A stretch of 64,000 bases of DNA from Stigmatella erecta (GCF_900111745.1 NZ_FOIJ01000024.1:50569-114568); one strand, 5' to 3'. Counted from the first letter of the stretch, positions 35,260-45,937 are shown. A program made the numbers and translations. Notes: generated by a model not told the origin, from the sequence alone.

Positions 35260-35664
35260 CTAGCGGCCGCCGGCGGCGGTCATGCGCGCCGTCTCGCGGC
35301 GCACCGTGGCCTGCTCCGCCTGGAAGCGCGCGTCCTCGGAGGACAGGCCCTTGAGGCGCTCCTGCGCCTCGGCCAGGCGCTTGCGCGCGGCCTCCACGTC
35401 GATGCCCGCCACGGGCTCGGCGCCGTCGGCCAGCACCAGCACCTTGTCGTTGCCCACCTCGACGAAGCCGCCGGCGATGAAGAAAGACTCGCGCCGGCCC
35501 GCGTCGATGAGCGTCAGCTCCCCGGGCTCCACGAGCGACAGGAAGGGCGCGTGGCCGGGGCGCACGCCGAAGAGGCCGCGGCTTCCCGGCACGATGGCCT
35601 CGTCGGCCTGCACGGACAGGATGCGCTTCTCAGGGGTGACAATCTCCACGGTCAGCTTGGCCAT
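35260..35664 (-). CDS. atpC: ATP synthase F1 epsilon subunit
   Basis: 134 residues, typical size. N-terminal beta-sandwich pattern (MAKLTVEIVTPEKRILSVQA, EAIVPGSRGLFGVRPGHAPF) and a C-terminal two-helix region (DVEAARKRLAEAQERLKGLSS). Stalk subunit that couples rotation and regulates hydrolysis. It follows an unrelated small secreted protein after atpD. Confidence 0.95.
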   Translation of the reverse strand: MAKLTVEIVTPEKRILSVQADEAIVPGSRGLFGVRPGHAPFLSLVEPGELTLIDAGRRESFFIAGGFVEVGNDKVLVLADGAEPVAGIDVEAARKRLAEAQERLKGLSSEDARFQAEQATVRRETARMTAAGGR

Positions 35665-35687
35665 GCGTTCCTCGGGGTGCCGCTGCT

Positions 35688-36239
35688 TCAGAATGAGAGC
35701 CGCTGGGTCTTACTCGCCACCGGCTCGAACTCCACCTTCTCGTCGTCCGTGAGGCGCGGGCCCTTGCCGGGGATGCCCAGCGTGCCTTCCAGCCACTTGA
35801 AGTGGCCGTGCATCTGCCGCACCTCGCCCCACTGCTTGGCGGCCACGAGCTCCGGCAGCCGCAGCTCCCTCAGCTTCTCGCCGGAGCGGTTGTACAGCGC
35901 CGCCACCGCCGTGTTGGCCCAGGCCGGCACGCGCACCTTGCGGCGGCCCTGCTTCTCCACCACCGCGCGCTTGCCCTTCTCCACGAGCGGCAGGAGCACC
36001 CAGACGCGCTCCCCGTCGTTCGAGGCGAAGAACAAGTCGTTCACCGAGCCGATGCACCCGGCGAACTGCCACACCAGGCCGCTCTCCTGGAGCATCTCCA
36101 CCCGGCACTCGCCGGGCGCCGTCTCCACCAGCCGCACGCTGAAGGCGCCGTTGGCGCTCACGCGGGCCTTGCTGGTGCGCTCCGCGGCCAGGGCTGGCAA
36201 GGCCAGCCCCAGCAGCATCAGGGACAGGATGAGGCGCAT
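35688..36239 (-). CDS. Secreted hypothetical protein inside the atp cluster
   Basis: 183 residues with a clear signal peptide (MRLILSLMLLGLALPALAA). The mature part is a mixed beta protein (SANGAFSVRLVETAPGECRVEML, FAGCIGSVNDLFFASNDGERVWVLLPL) with two Cys that could pair. It is placed between atpD (29 bp away) and atpC (23 bp), so it should be co-transcribed. No family recognised. Likely unrelated to F1 chemistry because it is exported. Confidence 0.7.
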   Translation of the reverse strand: MRLILSLMLLGLALPALAAERTSKARVSANGAFSVRLVETAPGECRVEMLQESGLVWQFAGCIGSVNDLFFASNDGERVWVLLPLVEKGKRAVVEKQGRRKVRVPAWANTAVAALYNRSGEKLRELRLPELVAAKQWGEVRQMHGHFKWLEGTLGIPGKGPRLTDDEKVEFEPVASKTQRLSF

Positions 36240-36268
36240 GGGAGCCCCTCCAGGCGAGGCGGACCGCT

Positions 36269-37786
<1,518 letters not shown>

Positions 37787-37934
37787 TCAAGCCTCGCGGC
37801 GGACTGCTCCCGGCCCGGGAGAAGCACACATCCCTTTTCCTTATCACCCTCCCCTTTCCCGGAGAATTCAAGGGCCTGGATGGCGGTTGGAGGGCAGGAG
37901 GGCAGCCGCTGTGGCCCCTCAGGAGGACCCCTCG

Positions 37935-38855
37935 ATGAGCCGATTCCACCGGCGCGCCTTTCTCCACGCCTCGGGCCTGGCCCTCGCCGCCGCGGCCACG
38001 GGACGGGTCTGGGCCGCCCCACCGGAGACGCCCCGCATGCGCACCCGCCCCATTCCCAGCACCCAGGAGGCCCTGCCCGTCATCGGCATGGGCACCTGGC
38101 AGACCTTCGACGTGGGCCCCGGCGCGGAAGCGCGGGCGCCGCTGGAGGAGGTGCTCCGCACGTTCGTGGCGCTGGGCGGCACGCTCGTCGACTCCTCGCC
38201 CATGTACGGCCACTCCGAGGAGGTGGTGGGGACGCTGGCGGAGAAGACGGGCCTCCAGCCGAAGCTCTTCCTGGCCACGAAGGTGTGGACCTCGGGCAAG
38301 GCCGAGGGCGTCCGGCAGATGGAGGACTCCCTGCGCAAGCTGCGCACGCAGCGGGTGGATCTGATGGAGGTCCACAACCTGGTGGATGCCGGGACGCACC
38401 TGGACACCCTCCGGGCGTGGAAGGAGAAGGGCCGCGTCCGGTACGTGGGCGTCACCCACTACACGGCGAGCGCCCATGACGCCGTGGCGAAGCTGCTCCA
38501 GTCCCGGCCGGTGGACTTCGTGCAGATCAACTACTCGGTGGGAGAGCGGGAGGCCGAGCAGCGGCTGCTCTCCGTCGCGCAGGAGCGGGGCGTGGCCGTC
38601 ATCGCCAACCGGCCCTTCGCGGGCGGGGGGCTGCTCCAGCGGCTCAAGCGCAAGCCCCTGCCCCCGTGGGCGGCGGAGCTCGACTGCGACAGCTGGGCGC
38701 AGCTGCTGCTGAAGTTCGTGATTTCGCACCCGGCCGTGACGTGCGCGATTCCCGCCACGTCCAAGCCCAGCCACCTGCGCGACAACATGAAGGCGGGCCT
38801 GGGGCGGCTGCCCGATGAAACGCTTCGGGCCCGCATCGCCGCGGAAGCGGCGTAG
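37935..38855 (+). CDS. Aldo/keto reductase with Tat-like leader
   Basis: 306 residues from ATG 37935 (CAGGAGG upstream). The N-terminus MSRFHRRAFLHASGLALAAA resembles a twin-arginine signal ending near AAPPE, so the protein may be exported with its cofactor. AKR features: GTLVDSSPMYGHSE (catalytic Tyr), FLATKVW (Lys), DLMEVHN (His), VIANRPF and a late NADPH-binding region. It lies on the opposite strand between atpG and atpD. Confidence 0.85.
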   Translation: MSRFHRRAFLHASGLALAAAATGRVWAAPPETPRMRTRPIPSTQEALPVIGMGTWQTFDVGPGAEARAPLEEVLRTFVALGGTLVDSSPMYGHSEEVVGTLAEKTGLQPKLFLATKVWTSGKAEGVRQMEDSLRKLRTQRVDLMEVHNLVDAGTHLDTLRAWKEKGRVRYVGVTHYTASAHDAVAKLLQSRPVDFVQINYSVGEREAEQRLLSVAQERGVAVIANRPFAGGGLLQRLKRKPLPPWAAELDCDSWAQLLLKFVISHPAVTCAIPATSKPSHLRDNMKAGLGRLPDETLRARIAAEAA

Positions 38856-38888
38856 CGGGCCCGGGCACCTGCGCGGCGGGAGGGAGGC

Positions 38889-39776
38889 CTACTTCAGGGC
38901 CTCGGCGCCGGAGACGATCTCCGACAGCTCCTTGGTGATGACGGCCTGGCGCGTGCGGTTGTAGTGCAGGGACAGGTCGGCGATCATGTCGCTGGCGTTG
39001 CGGGTGGCGTTCTCCATGGCGCTCATGCGGGCGCCGTGCTCGCTGGCCACGCTCTCCAGCAGGGCGCGGTACAGCTTGATGGAAATGGCCTGCGGCACCA
39101 GCCGGTCGAGCACCGCCTGGCGGTCCGGCTCGTACTCGAAGTCCACCAGCGCGGTGGCCGTGGCGGCCGGCGCTCCCGTGGCCGCCGGGGCGAAGTTCTG
39201 GAGCGGGAGGAGCTGCTCCACGGTGATCTTCTGGCTGATGGCGGAGATGAACTCGTTGTAGACGATGTAGACGGCGTCCACCTCGCCCTTGAGGAAGCTG
39301 GCGGTGAGCTCCTCGGCCATCTCCCGGGCGGCGAGGTAGTTCAGCCGCTGGTAGAGGCCGCCGTAGTCCTTGCGGATGTTCTGGCCGCGCTGGCGGAAGG
39401 AGTCGTGGCCCTTGCGCCCCACCGTGGACAGCTGGATGCGCTCCAGCCCGCTGTTCTCGAGGATGAAGCGGTTGGCGCGGCGGATGACGTTGGAGTTGAA
39501 ACCCCCGGCCAGGCCACGGTCCGAGGTCAGCAGCACCACCTCGGCGCGCTTGACGGTGCGGCTCACCAGCAGCGGGTGCGCCAGCTCCTGGTCGCCGGAG
39601 CGGGCCGCCAGATCGGCGATGATCTGGTCCAGCGTCTGGGCGTAGGGGCGGGCGGCGATGATGGAATCCTGCGCCTTGCGCAGCTTCGCGGCGGCCACCA
39701 TCTTCATGGCCTTGGTGATCTGCCGCGTGTTCTTCACCGAGCGGATGCGCTTGCGGATGTCGCGAAGGGACGCCAT
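38889..39776 (-). CDS. atpG: ATP synthase F1 gamma subunit
   Basis: 295 residues. N-terminal coiled-coil [36 protein letters not shown], the [16 protein letters not shown] core motif, and C-terminal [33 protein letters not shown], all diagnostic of the central stalk. It does not abut atpA or atpH on its upstream side; a divergent SanA-like gene is there instead. Confidence 0.97.
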   Translation of the reverse strand: MASLRDIRKRIRSVKNTRQITKAMKMVAAAKLRKAQDSIIAARPYAQTLDQIIADLAARSGDQELAHPLLVSRTVKRAEVVLLTSDRGLAGGFNSNVIRRANRFILENSGLERIQLSTVGRKGHDSFRQRGQNIRKDYGGLYQRLNYLAAREMAEELTASFLKGEVDAVYIVYNEFISAISQKITVEQLLPLQNFAPAATGAPAATATALVDFEYEPDRQAVLDRLVPQAISIKLYRALLESVASEHGARMSAMENATRNASDMIADLSLHYNRTRQAVITKELSEIVSGAEALK

Positions 39777-39919
39777 GGGCCTCTAGCTCCTGTTGAGCGG
39801 CGCCCCCTATATAAGCGGTGCGCCAGCCGGTCAACCCTCGGCTCTCAAGAAGACCGCCCCCCCTTCCAGGCGGCGGGAGGCCGGGAGACAATGGCCCCCT
39901 GTCCACGGTCTTTCTTGCC

Positions 39920-40564
39920 ATGGGGCGTCGCGGCGTGCTGGGTGTCTGGATGCGCAGAGGGCTGCTGGCCGGCGCGCTGAGCCTGCTCGGCGTGCTGGCG
40001 CTGTCCCACTTCGTCCAGCAGCGCTACGCCCACCGCATCCTGCCCCGCGAGGGGGCCCCCGAGGCGCCCATGGCGCTGGTGTTCGGCGCGGGGCTGGCGC
40101 CCGGGGGGGTGCCCTCCGCTGTGCTGGCCCAGCGCCTGGACACGGCCATCGCGCTCTGGCGGGCGAAGAAGGTGGAGGCGGTGCTGGTCAGCGGGGACAA
40201 CTCGGACCGGTTCCACGACGAGACGCGCGCCATGCGCCGTTACCTGCTGGAGCGGGGCCTGCCCGAGCGGGCGGTGCTGGGGGATGACGCGGGGCTGTCC
40301 ACCTACGACAGCTGCGTGCGCGCCCACGACGTCTTCGGCCTGCGCCGGGCGCTGCTGGTAACCCAGCGCTTCCACCTGCCGCGCGCGCTCTACATCGCCA
40401 ACTCCGTGGGCATGGAGGCCTGGGGCGTGGCGGCCGACGAGGGCAGGCCCTCCACCCGGCGCTACCTCCTGCGTGAGACGTTCTCCCGCGTGCTGGCGGC
40501 GCTCATGGTGCTGCTGGACCTGAAGCCCGCCTCCTCCCTGCCCTCGCCGCCTCCGGCGCGTTGA
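39920..40564 (+). CDS. SanA/YdcF-like membrane protein (DUF218)
   Basis: 214 residues from ATG 39920; ATG 39950 is an alternative and gives a tighter hydrophobic leader. N-terminal transmembrane segment (LLAGALSLLGVLALSHF), then DUF218 motifs: MALVFGAGLAPGG, AVLVSGDNSD, ETRAMRRYLLERGLPE, STYDSCVRAHDVF and LLVTQRFHLPRALYIANSVG. E. coli SanA affects envelope permeability to vancomycin. The biochemical role of the family is not settled. Divergent from atpG. Confidence 0.8.
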   Translation: MGRRGVLGVWMRRGLLAGALSLLGVLALSHFVQQRYAHRILPREGAPEAPMALVFGAGLAPGGVPSAVLAQRLDTAIALWRAKKVEAVLVSGDNSDRFHDETRAMRRYLLERGLPERAVLGDDAGLSTYDSCVRAHDVFGLRRALLVTQRFHLPRALYIANSVGMEAWGVAADEGRPSTRRYLLRETFSRVLAALMVLLDLKPASSLPSPPPAR

Positions 40565-40674
40565 GCGCCTGCATGGGGGCAGGCAGGCGGGCGGCGCGCG
40601 TTGCCACAACCTCCGGGGCGCCGCAGCTTAGAGGCGGAAGCAGCCAAGCCACCGTGCTGCCCGGAGGAAGAATC

Positions 40675-40947
40675 ATGCGCTTCAAGAAGCTGGGGTCAGA
40701 GGATGTGGGCGAGGCCTCCTCACGGCGCCACGTGAACCCCATCACGGGGGACGAGGAGATCAACATCACGGATCAGGACCTGGTGGCCACGCCTCCGCTG
40801 GAGGACGAGCCGGACTTCCGGGACATCCTGCCGGATCAGATCCAGTCGTTCCGCGCCGAGGGCGACGAGGACGATGAGGACGGGTGGACCGCCCGTCCCC
40901 GCGAGGAGATGCGCCCCATCGACCGCGAGCAGCTGCCGGAGGGGTAA
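40675..40947 (+). CDS. Small acidic protein of unknown function
   Basis: 90 residues, ATG 40675 after CCGGAGGAAG. Very acidic (many Asp/Glu; EEINITDQDLVATPPLEDEP and GDEDDEDGW). No signal peptide or transmembrane segment. It ends 3 bp before the AI-2E transporter start. Possibly a low-complexity regulatory or binding partner. No family known. Confidence 0.6.
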   Translation: MRFKKLGSEDVGEASSRRHVNPITGDEEINITDQDLVATPPLEDEPDFRDILPDQIQSFRAEGDEDDEDGWTARPREEMRPIDREQLPEG

Positions 40948-40949
40948 GG

Positions 40950-42077
40950 GTGGGCACAGCCTCGGGGACGCGCTCTCAAATCTCCCCCCGGACGGTGTGG
41001 ACGGTGGGGCTGAACATCCTGGCGATCCTGGGGCTGCTCCTGATGGTGCGTGCCGCCAGCGGCGTCCTGTCCTGGGTGCTGGTGGCGCTGTTCCTGGCCC
41101 TGGCGGCCAGCCCGGGCGTCTCCTGGCTGCAGCGCCGGGGGCTGCGGCGCGGCGGGGCCGTGGGGCTGGTGTTCCTCACCGGCCTGGGCCTGGTCGTGGC
41201 CCTGTTGACGACCTTCATCCCCATGCTCGTGCAGCAGGGCCAGTCCCTGGTCCATGCGGCGCCCGGCTACATCGAGGCGATGAAGCACGAGCCCTGGGTC
41301 CAGCAGCTCGACGAGCGCTATGACGTCATCGAGCGCGTCTCCGCGGAGATGCGGCAGCGGCTGCCCGGGGCGGCGATGCCCATGCTGGGGGTGGTGTCGG
41401 GCGTGCTCCACCGCCTGGCGGCCTTCATCACCGTGGTGGTGCTGACGCTCTTCTTCCTGTGCTTTGGCCAGGACGTGTTCGACAAGGCCCTGCTGTGGCT
41501 GCCGCCGCCGGAGCGCACCTACTGGCGGGGGCTGGCACTGCGGATGTATCACAACGTCGGAAGCTACGTGGCCGGCGCGTTCTGCATCTCGCTCATTGGC
41601 GGGGCGGTGACGCTGGCGACGCTGCTGTTCCTGGACGTGCCCTACTTCGTTCCGCTCGGCCTGGCCATGGCGGTGCTGGGCCTCATCCCGTTCATCGGCC
41701 CGCTGCTCGGCGGGGCGCTCGTGGTCGCCACCGCGTATGCCTCGGGGGGCATGCGCGTGGGCCTCATCGCGCTCGGGGTCTTCTTCGTGTACCAGCAGGT
41801 GGAGAACCACCTGCTTCAGCCCATCATCCAGCGCCACACCCTGCGGATGAATCCCCTGCTCATCGCGCTGTCCATGCTGGTGGGCACGGCATTCGCGGGG
41901 GTGCTCGGCGCGCTCCTGGCCTTGCCGGTCGCGGGCGCGGTCCAGGTCGTGGCCCAGGACCGGCTCGCCCGCCGCCAGGCGCGGTGGCTCGCGCAGGGCA
42001 TGGACCCCATCGCCGAGCCGGTGCCCCCGCCTCCGCCCGAGGCGGAGGGAGAGCGCACACCGGGCCCGCGGCACTGA
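40950..42077 (+). CDS. AI-2E family transporter
   Basis: 375 residues from GTG 40950, with GGAGGGG upstream. About seven hydrophobic segments in the TqsA/PerM pattern: N-terminal pair (LNILAILGLLLMVRAASGVL, SWVLVALFLALAASPG), a soluble loop (~residues 95-165), then LGLIPFIGPLLGGALVV and the signature VFFVYQQVENHLLQPIIQRHT. Family members export diverse small molecules or ions; the AI-2 name is historical. Placed directly behind the small acidic gene. Confidence 0.9.
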   Translation: MGTASGTRSQISPRTVWTVGLNILAILGLLLMVRAASGVLSWVLVALFLALAASPGVSWLQRRGLRRGGAVGLVFLTGLGLVVALLTTFIPMLVQQGQSLVHAAPGYIEAMKHEPWVQQLDERYDVIERVSAEMRQRLPGAAMPMLGVVSGVLHRLAAFITVVVLTLFFLCFGQDVFDKALLWLPPPERTYWRGLALRMYHNVGSYVAGAFCISLIGGAVTLATLLFLDVPYFVPLGLAMAVLGLIPFIGPLLGGALVVATAYASGGMRVGLIALGVFFVYQQVENHLLQPIIQRHTLRMNPLLIALSMLVGTAFAGVLGALLALPVAGAVQVVAQDRLARRQARWLAQGMDPIAEPVPPPPPEAEGERTPGPRH

Positions 42078-42098
42078 GTCCGCGGGACGCCGGGGGCT

Positions 42099-43433
42099 TC
42101 AGCCTCTTCGAGCACCCGCCTTCTTCGCGGGGGCCTTCTTGGCAGGCGCCTTCTTCGCAGAGGCCTTCTGGGCGGGAGCCTTCTTCACGGCGCCCTTCTT
42201 CGCAGGTGCCTTCTTCGCAGGTGCCTTCTTCGCAGAGGCCTTCTGGGCAGGCGCTTTCTTCGCGGGAGCCTTCTTCGCGGCGGACTTCTGGGCGGGACCC
42301 TTCTTTGCTGCTGCCTTCTGGGCCGGGGCCTTCTTCGCCGCACCCTTCTTCGCCGCGCCCTTGCCCGGGGCCGCCTTCTTCACGGCGCTAGGGCCCGGGG
42401 CCGCCTTCTTCGCGGGAGCCTTCTTCGCGGCGGACTTCTGGGCCGCCGGGGCCGTCCCACCGCCCTTGCTGGGCTTCGCGGAGGCCTGCTTCGCAGGGGC
42501 CTTGCTGGCAGCAGGTGCCTGTTCCGTACGCTTCCTCGCCGCGGTCCGGGCCGCCGCCTTCTTGCGCGGCGACTCCTCCCCCTTGGCTTCCGGAGCAGCC
42601 TGCTCCGTGAGGTGCTTCACGCGCCGTTCCGCGGCAATCACCGCGGGCTTCTCGAGCCCCGCCCCGGTCTGCTTCGCGGGCGGCTCGGACGTCACGACCG
42701 CTTTGCGCGTGGGCGTCCGCTTGATGCTCTTCACGCGGCGCTCGGCAGCCATCACCGCGGGCTGCTGAAGCCCCGGGGACGTACTGGCATCGCCGGCTTC
42801 CGGGGCCTGTCCCTCCTCATACTCGTACTGGAGATCCTGGACCTCCCCGGCCGCCTCTTCCTCTTCCGCGGCCTCGTCCTCCTCTTCCCCGCTCAGCTCG
42901 CTCAGCGCGCCTTCCACCGCGGCGATGGCGCGGGCGAAGGTGCGGTCTCCGAAGTCCTCGTGCTCCACGGGCGGGACCAGCACGGGCAGCATCTGCGACA
43001 GCGCGCGGTAGAGGCGCATGTCCTTCTGCTCTTCATCCCAGGTGCCGTAGAGCCAGTCGTCGTCCCCGAGCGCCTGCACCCACTCCGGCAACGGCCCGCC
43101 CCCGTCCCCCTGCTCCATCATGGCCGACTTGCGCGCCGCGAAGAGGTGACGGTGCGGCCCCTTCAGGCCGAAGCGCCACACGCCAGCCACCGGCAGCCCC
43201 ACCAACATCTTCCGCGTCTTCTCCTGCACGCTGGGATGCTCGCCCTCGGCGGTGAGCGGGAAGAGCACCACCTCGCCCTCGAACGTGCCCCCGTTGAGGA
43301 CCGAGTACAGGTCTCCCAGCTCTCCCGGCAGGGGAATGCCGAACTCCGTCTCGCTCCTCCGCAACTCCTCCGCGGCCGCCCCCGGAGCTGTCGTCCTCGC
43401 CGACTTCTGCAGTGCCTCCAACCACTCGTGCAT
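42099..43433 (-). CDS. SMI1/KNR4 (SUKH)-domain protein with histone H1-like tail
   Basis: 444 residues. Residues ~1-150 form a SUKH/SMI1-KNR4-type domain (ELRRSETEFGIPLPGELGDL, YSVLNGGTFEGEVVLFPL, WRFGLKGPHRHLF). A strongly acidic linker (~175-215, EEEDEAAEEEEAAGEVQ) leads to two short repeats AVxAAERRVK and then ~140 residues of Ala/Lys/Pro repeats (KKAPAKKAPAQKASAKK) like histone H1 tails. The tail should bind nucleic acid. SUKH domains are common immunity proteins against nuclease toxins, but a DNA-binding fusion suggests a structural or regulatory role. The upstream region has two strong palindromes. Confidence 0.8.
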   Translation of the reverse strand: MHEWLEALQKSARTTAPGAAAEELRRSETEFGIPLPGELGDLYSVLNGGTFEGEVVLFPLTAEGEHPSVQEKTRKMLVGLPVAGVWRFGLKGPHRHLFAARKSAMMEQGDGGGPLPEWVQALGDDDWLYGTWDEEQKDMRLYRALSQMLPVLVPPVEHEDFGDRTFARAIAAVEGALSELSGEEEDEAAEEEEAAGEVQDLQYEYEEGQAPEAGDASTSPGLQQPAVMAAERRVKSIKRTPTRKAVVTSEPPAKQTGAGLEKPAVIAAERRVKHLTEQAAPEAKGEESPRKKAAARTAARKRTEQAPAASKAPAKQASAKPSKGGGTAPAAQKSAAKKAPAKKAAPGPSAVKKAAPGKGAAKKGAAKKAPAQKAAAKKGPAQKSAAKKAPAKKAPAQKASAKKAPAKKAPAKKGAVKKAPAQKASAKKAPAKKAPAKKAGARRG

Positions 43434-43450
43434 GGCTCCTCCACTTCAGC

Positions 43451-43470
43451 GGCGCCTGCCCTCAGGCGCC
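43451..43470 (-). promoter_or_regulatory. Perfect inverted repeat upstream of the SUKH-histone H1-like gene
   Basis: GGCGCCTG-CCCT-CAGGCGCC, 8-bp perfect arms with 4-nt spacer, 18 bp upstream of the start codon. Could act as operator or 5' leader hairpin. The gene-free interval 43434-43786 otherwise shows only a second palindrome and no coding signal. Confidence 0.5.
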
Positions 43471-43480
43471 CATACCCCAC

Positions 43481-43492
43481 CACTGCGCAGTG
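43481..43492. promoter_or_regulatory. 12-bp palindrome CACTGCGCAGTG
   Basis: Perfect palindrome 48 bp upstream of the SUKH-domain gene, adjacent to the inverted repeat at 43451-43470. Possible binding site of a dimeric regulator; no regulator identified. Confidence 0.4.
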
Positions 43493-43786
43493 CCACTGTC
43501 CACATTCACGCACCCGCTGCCCAGGGGGAGCTGTTTCAGACCTGGGCTGTGTTCTACACCGCCCTACCCACTCCGCCGGCGCAATCTTCCCTCACCCGGA
43601 GGCCCCTCCGCGCGCCCCCGGACTGCCCTGTTCACTCCCTCCCGGTGCCCACCCAGGGAACTGGCGTTCCCACGACAGAGCCCTCCGTTTCCTGGTCCGG
43701 GTCGCTCCAGCCCCCCAGCATCCAGTACCGGACACATCCGGGGAGGCACGCGCGGTGCACGCCCCCCGCCCCGGATGGGAGGGCAC

Positions 43787-45574
43787 ATGCGTCAACGGTG
43801 CGGGTGGTGGGTGGTGGCGATGGTGGGGTTGCTGGCCTGTGGACCGGACACGTTCTCGGTCCCGCCGCCCGGCACGGACGGGACGGGTGTCGAGCCGCTT
43901 CCCGAGAAGCCCCTGCAGCCCGAGCTCCCCACGGGCCCTGGCGTCCCGGACGCGGGCACCCCGGGCCCGGATGGCGGCACCGACGCGGGCCCGAAGCTGG
44001 GCGAGTTCCCGCCCGTGCAGACGCGGGTGCCCCAGTTCGAGCTGCACATCGCCCCGGAGGACCTGGCCCAGCTGGAGGCCCATCCCACCTCCGATGAGAC
44101 GGTGCCGGTGGTGGTGGTGCTCGATGGCCAGAGCGCCCCGGGCCAGGTCCGCTACCGCGGCGCGAGCACCCGCACGCTGCCCCAGAAGAGCTTCAAGATC
44201 GAACTGGACTCGGGCTACGACCTGGACGGCCGGGACCACTTCAACCTGCTGGCGAGCTGGAACGACGGCGGCAAGCTGACGGAGAAGTTCGCGGTGGACC
44301 TGTACACCTCGATGGGGCTTCCCGTGCCCAAGGCCCAGTACGTCCGGGTGAGCCTCAACGGCCAGCACAACGGGCTCTACGTGGACATGGAGCACGTGGG
44401 CAAGGAGTACCTGAGGGACCACCGCATGGAGCGCGATGCCTCCGTGTACCGCTGCGGCCACCGCAACTGCGAGATGACGCTCCAGCCCGGCGGCAACTAC
44501 CAGGGCGACTTCGAGAAGAAGACCAACGAGGACGTCAGCCGCGCGGACCTCGACACGTTCCTCGCCTGGGTGAACCGCTCGGATGACGCCGATTTCGAGG
44601 CGAAGCTGGAGCGCTTCGTGAACGTGGAGGCGTACCTGGGCAACCTCGCCATGGACGCGCTCATCTCCAACAACATCGTCGAGGACTCGCGCAGCTACTG
44701 GGTGCACGAGCACCGCAAGGACCAGTGGACGTACGTGCCGTGGGACTTGAACAACGCGCGGATGATCTACTGGCGCACGTGGGATGAGACCTACCCCATC
44801 ATCTCCAACCGCCAGCCCCAGGCCTTCACGCTGTATGACCCCGGGGTGCAGGACCTGTGGGAGCAGCGCCAGGCCGAGCGCCCCAGCCAGCGCCCCACCT
44901 GGAGCATGCTGGCCACGCGCGTGTGGGACCGGCCCGCCCTGCGCGAGCGGCTGCTCGCGAAGCTGGAGATGGCGCTGGAGGGCCCCTTCTCGGAGGCCAA
45001 GGCCCATGCCCACATCGACGCGCTGTGGGCCGTGGCGAAGCCGGAGCTAGCCACGGACCCCTACATCTCGCCCGTCCACGTGGCGCGCGCCCAGGACTCG
45101 CTCAAGAAGTACGTGCGTGACCGCCGCGCGTTCCTCCTCAAGGCGATGAAGACGCTGAGGGCGCAGGGCACGGGCGCGCTCGTCATCCACGAGGTGGCCG
45201 CGGGCAGCTCGGGCTACGTGGAGCTGCACAACCGGGGCACCACCCCCGTGGCGCTGGAGAACTACGCGCTGACGCCCGACCTGCGCGGCGCCTCGCGCTC
45301 CCGCCTGCCCGCCATCACCCTGGCGCCGGGCCAGCGCGTGCGCATCATCGCCGATGGCAACCCGGCGGCCGGGCCGGAGCATCTGCCCTTCACCCTCTCG
45401 CGCCTGGGCGGCGAGGTGGGCCTCTTCGATGCCCGGCAGGTGTCCCCGGCCGGCAAGCCGCTCGTGTACGCGCCGGCCGATGCCGTCTACTATGGCCCCC
45501 TGCCCGCGGGGCAGGTGTATGGCCGCAAGACGCGCGGCAGCGAGGACTTCGAGCGCCGCCCCCTCACGCCCTGA
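43787..45574 (+). CDS. CotH kinase-like lipoprotein with lamin-tail domain
   Basis: 595 residues from ATG 43787 (ATG 43775 possible). Lipobox GLLAC near residue 15, then an acidic/Pro spacer. Residues ~85-420 form a CotH-type protein kinase-like domain (VRYRGASTRTLPQKSFKIEL, LLASWNDGGKLTEKFAVDL, YVDMEHVGKEYLRDH, LAMDALISNNIVEDSRSYWV, VPWDLNNARM). Residues ~465-580 look like a lamin-tail/LTD beta domain (GYVELHNRGTTPVALENYAL, LAPGQRVRIIA). CotH phosphorylates spore coat proteins in Bacillus; in myxobacteria such surface lipoproteins have no assigned role. Followed 6 bp later by a thioredoxin gene. Confidence 0.85.
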   Translation: MRQRCGWWVVAMVGLLACGPDTFSVPPPGTDGTGVEPLPEKPLQPELPTGPGVPDAGTPGPDGGTDAGPKLGEFPPVQTRVPQFELHIAPEDLAQLEAHPTSDETVPVVVVLDGQSAPGQVRYRGASTRTLPQKSFKIELDSGYDLDGRDHFNLLASWNDGGKLTEKFAVDLYTSMGLPVPKAQYVRVSLNGQHNGLYVDMEHVGKEYLRDHRMERDASVYRCGHRNCEMTLQPGGNYQGDFEKKTNEDVSRADLDTFLAWVNRSDDADFEAKLERFVNVEAYLGNLAMDALISNNIVEDSRSYWVHEHRKDQWTYVPWDLNNARMIYWRTWDETYPIISNRQPQAFTLYDPGVQDLWEQRQAERPSQRPTWSMLATRVWDRPALRERLLAKLEMALEGPFSEAKAHAHIDALWAVAKPELATDPYISPVHVARAQDSLKKYVRDRRAFLLKAMKTLRAQGTGALVIHEVAAGSSGYVELHNRGTTPVALENYALTPDLRGASRSRLPAITLAPGQRVRIIADGNPAAGPEHLPFTLSRLGGEVGLFDARQVSPAGKPLVYAPADAVYYGPLPAGQVYGRKTRGSEDFERRPLTP

Positions 45575-45580
45575 GGACCC

Positions 45581-45928
45581 ATGAGCCACCCCGCCACGTA
45601 CGACGCCAACACGGAGACCTTTGACGCGCTGGTGCTCCAGCCCCGGGGCGAGCTGGTGGTGGTGGACTTCTGGGGCGAGGGCTGCCCGAACTGCGAGGTG
45701 TACGCGGCCGCCGAGCCGGCGCTGCTCTCCGAGCTGGAAGGGGCGCGCATGCGCGTGGTGAAGGTGAACGCCTACCAGGACGAGGAGCTGGCGCGGCGCT
45801 TTGGCCTCTTCGGCATCCCCACCTTCCTGCTGTTCCGGGACGGCAAGCTGCTCGGGAAGATGAGCCAGTACTACGGCCGGGAGTACTGGCTGGGCGTCAT
45901 CCGCGAGCACCTGCCGCCCGCGGCCTGA
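45581..45928 (+). CDS. Thioredoxin-like protein
   Basis: 115 residues, ATG start. Thioredoxin fold with active-site WGEGCPNCEVY (CPNC instead of CGPC), cis-Pro in GIPTFLLF, and standard strands VVVDFWGEG and VVKVNAYQDEEL. Cytoplasmic (no signal). It follows the CotH-like lipoprotein and converges with the chemoreceptor. The CPNC motif suggests a redox potential different from classical thioredoxin. Confidence 0.9.
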   Translation: MSHPATYDANTETFDALVLQPRGELVVVDFWGEGCPNCEVYAAAEPALLSELEGARMRVVKVNAYQDEELARRFGLFGIPTFLLFRDGKLLGKMSQYYGREYWLGVIREHLPPAA

Positions 45929-45937
45929 GGCCCGCGC

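Noticed and set aside
42117..42420. Short tandem repeats resembling a CRISPR array
   Set aside because: They are in-frame coding repeats of the histone H1-like tail with no unique spacers.
42139..42768. Forward open frame made of AFFAGAFFA-type repeats
   Set aside because: Mirror of the Lys/Ala/Pro repeats on the other strand; hydrophobicity is an artefact of complementing AAG-rich codons.
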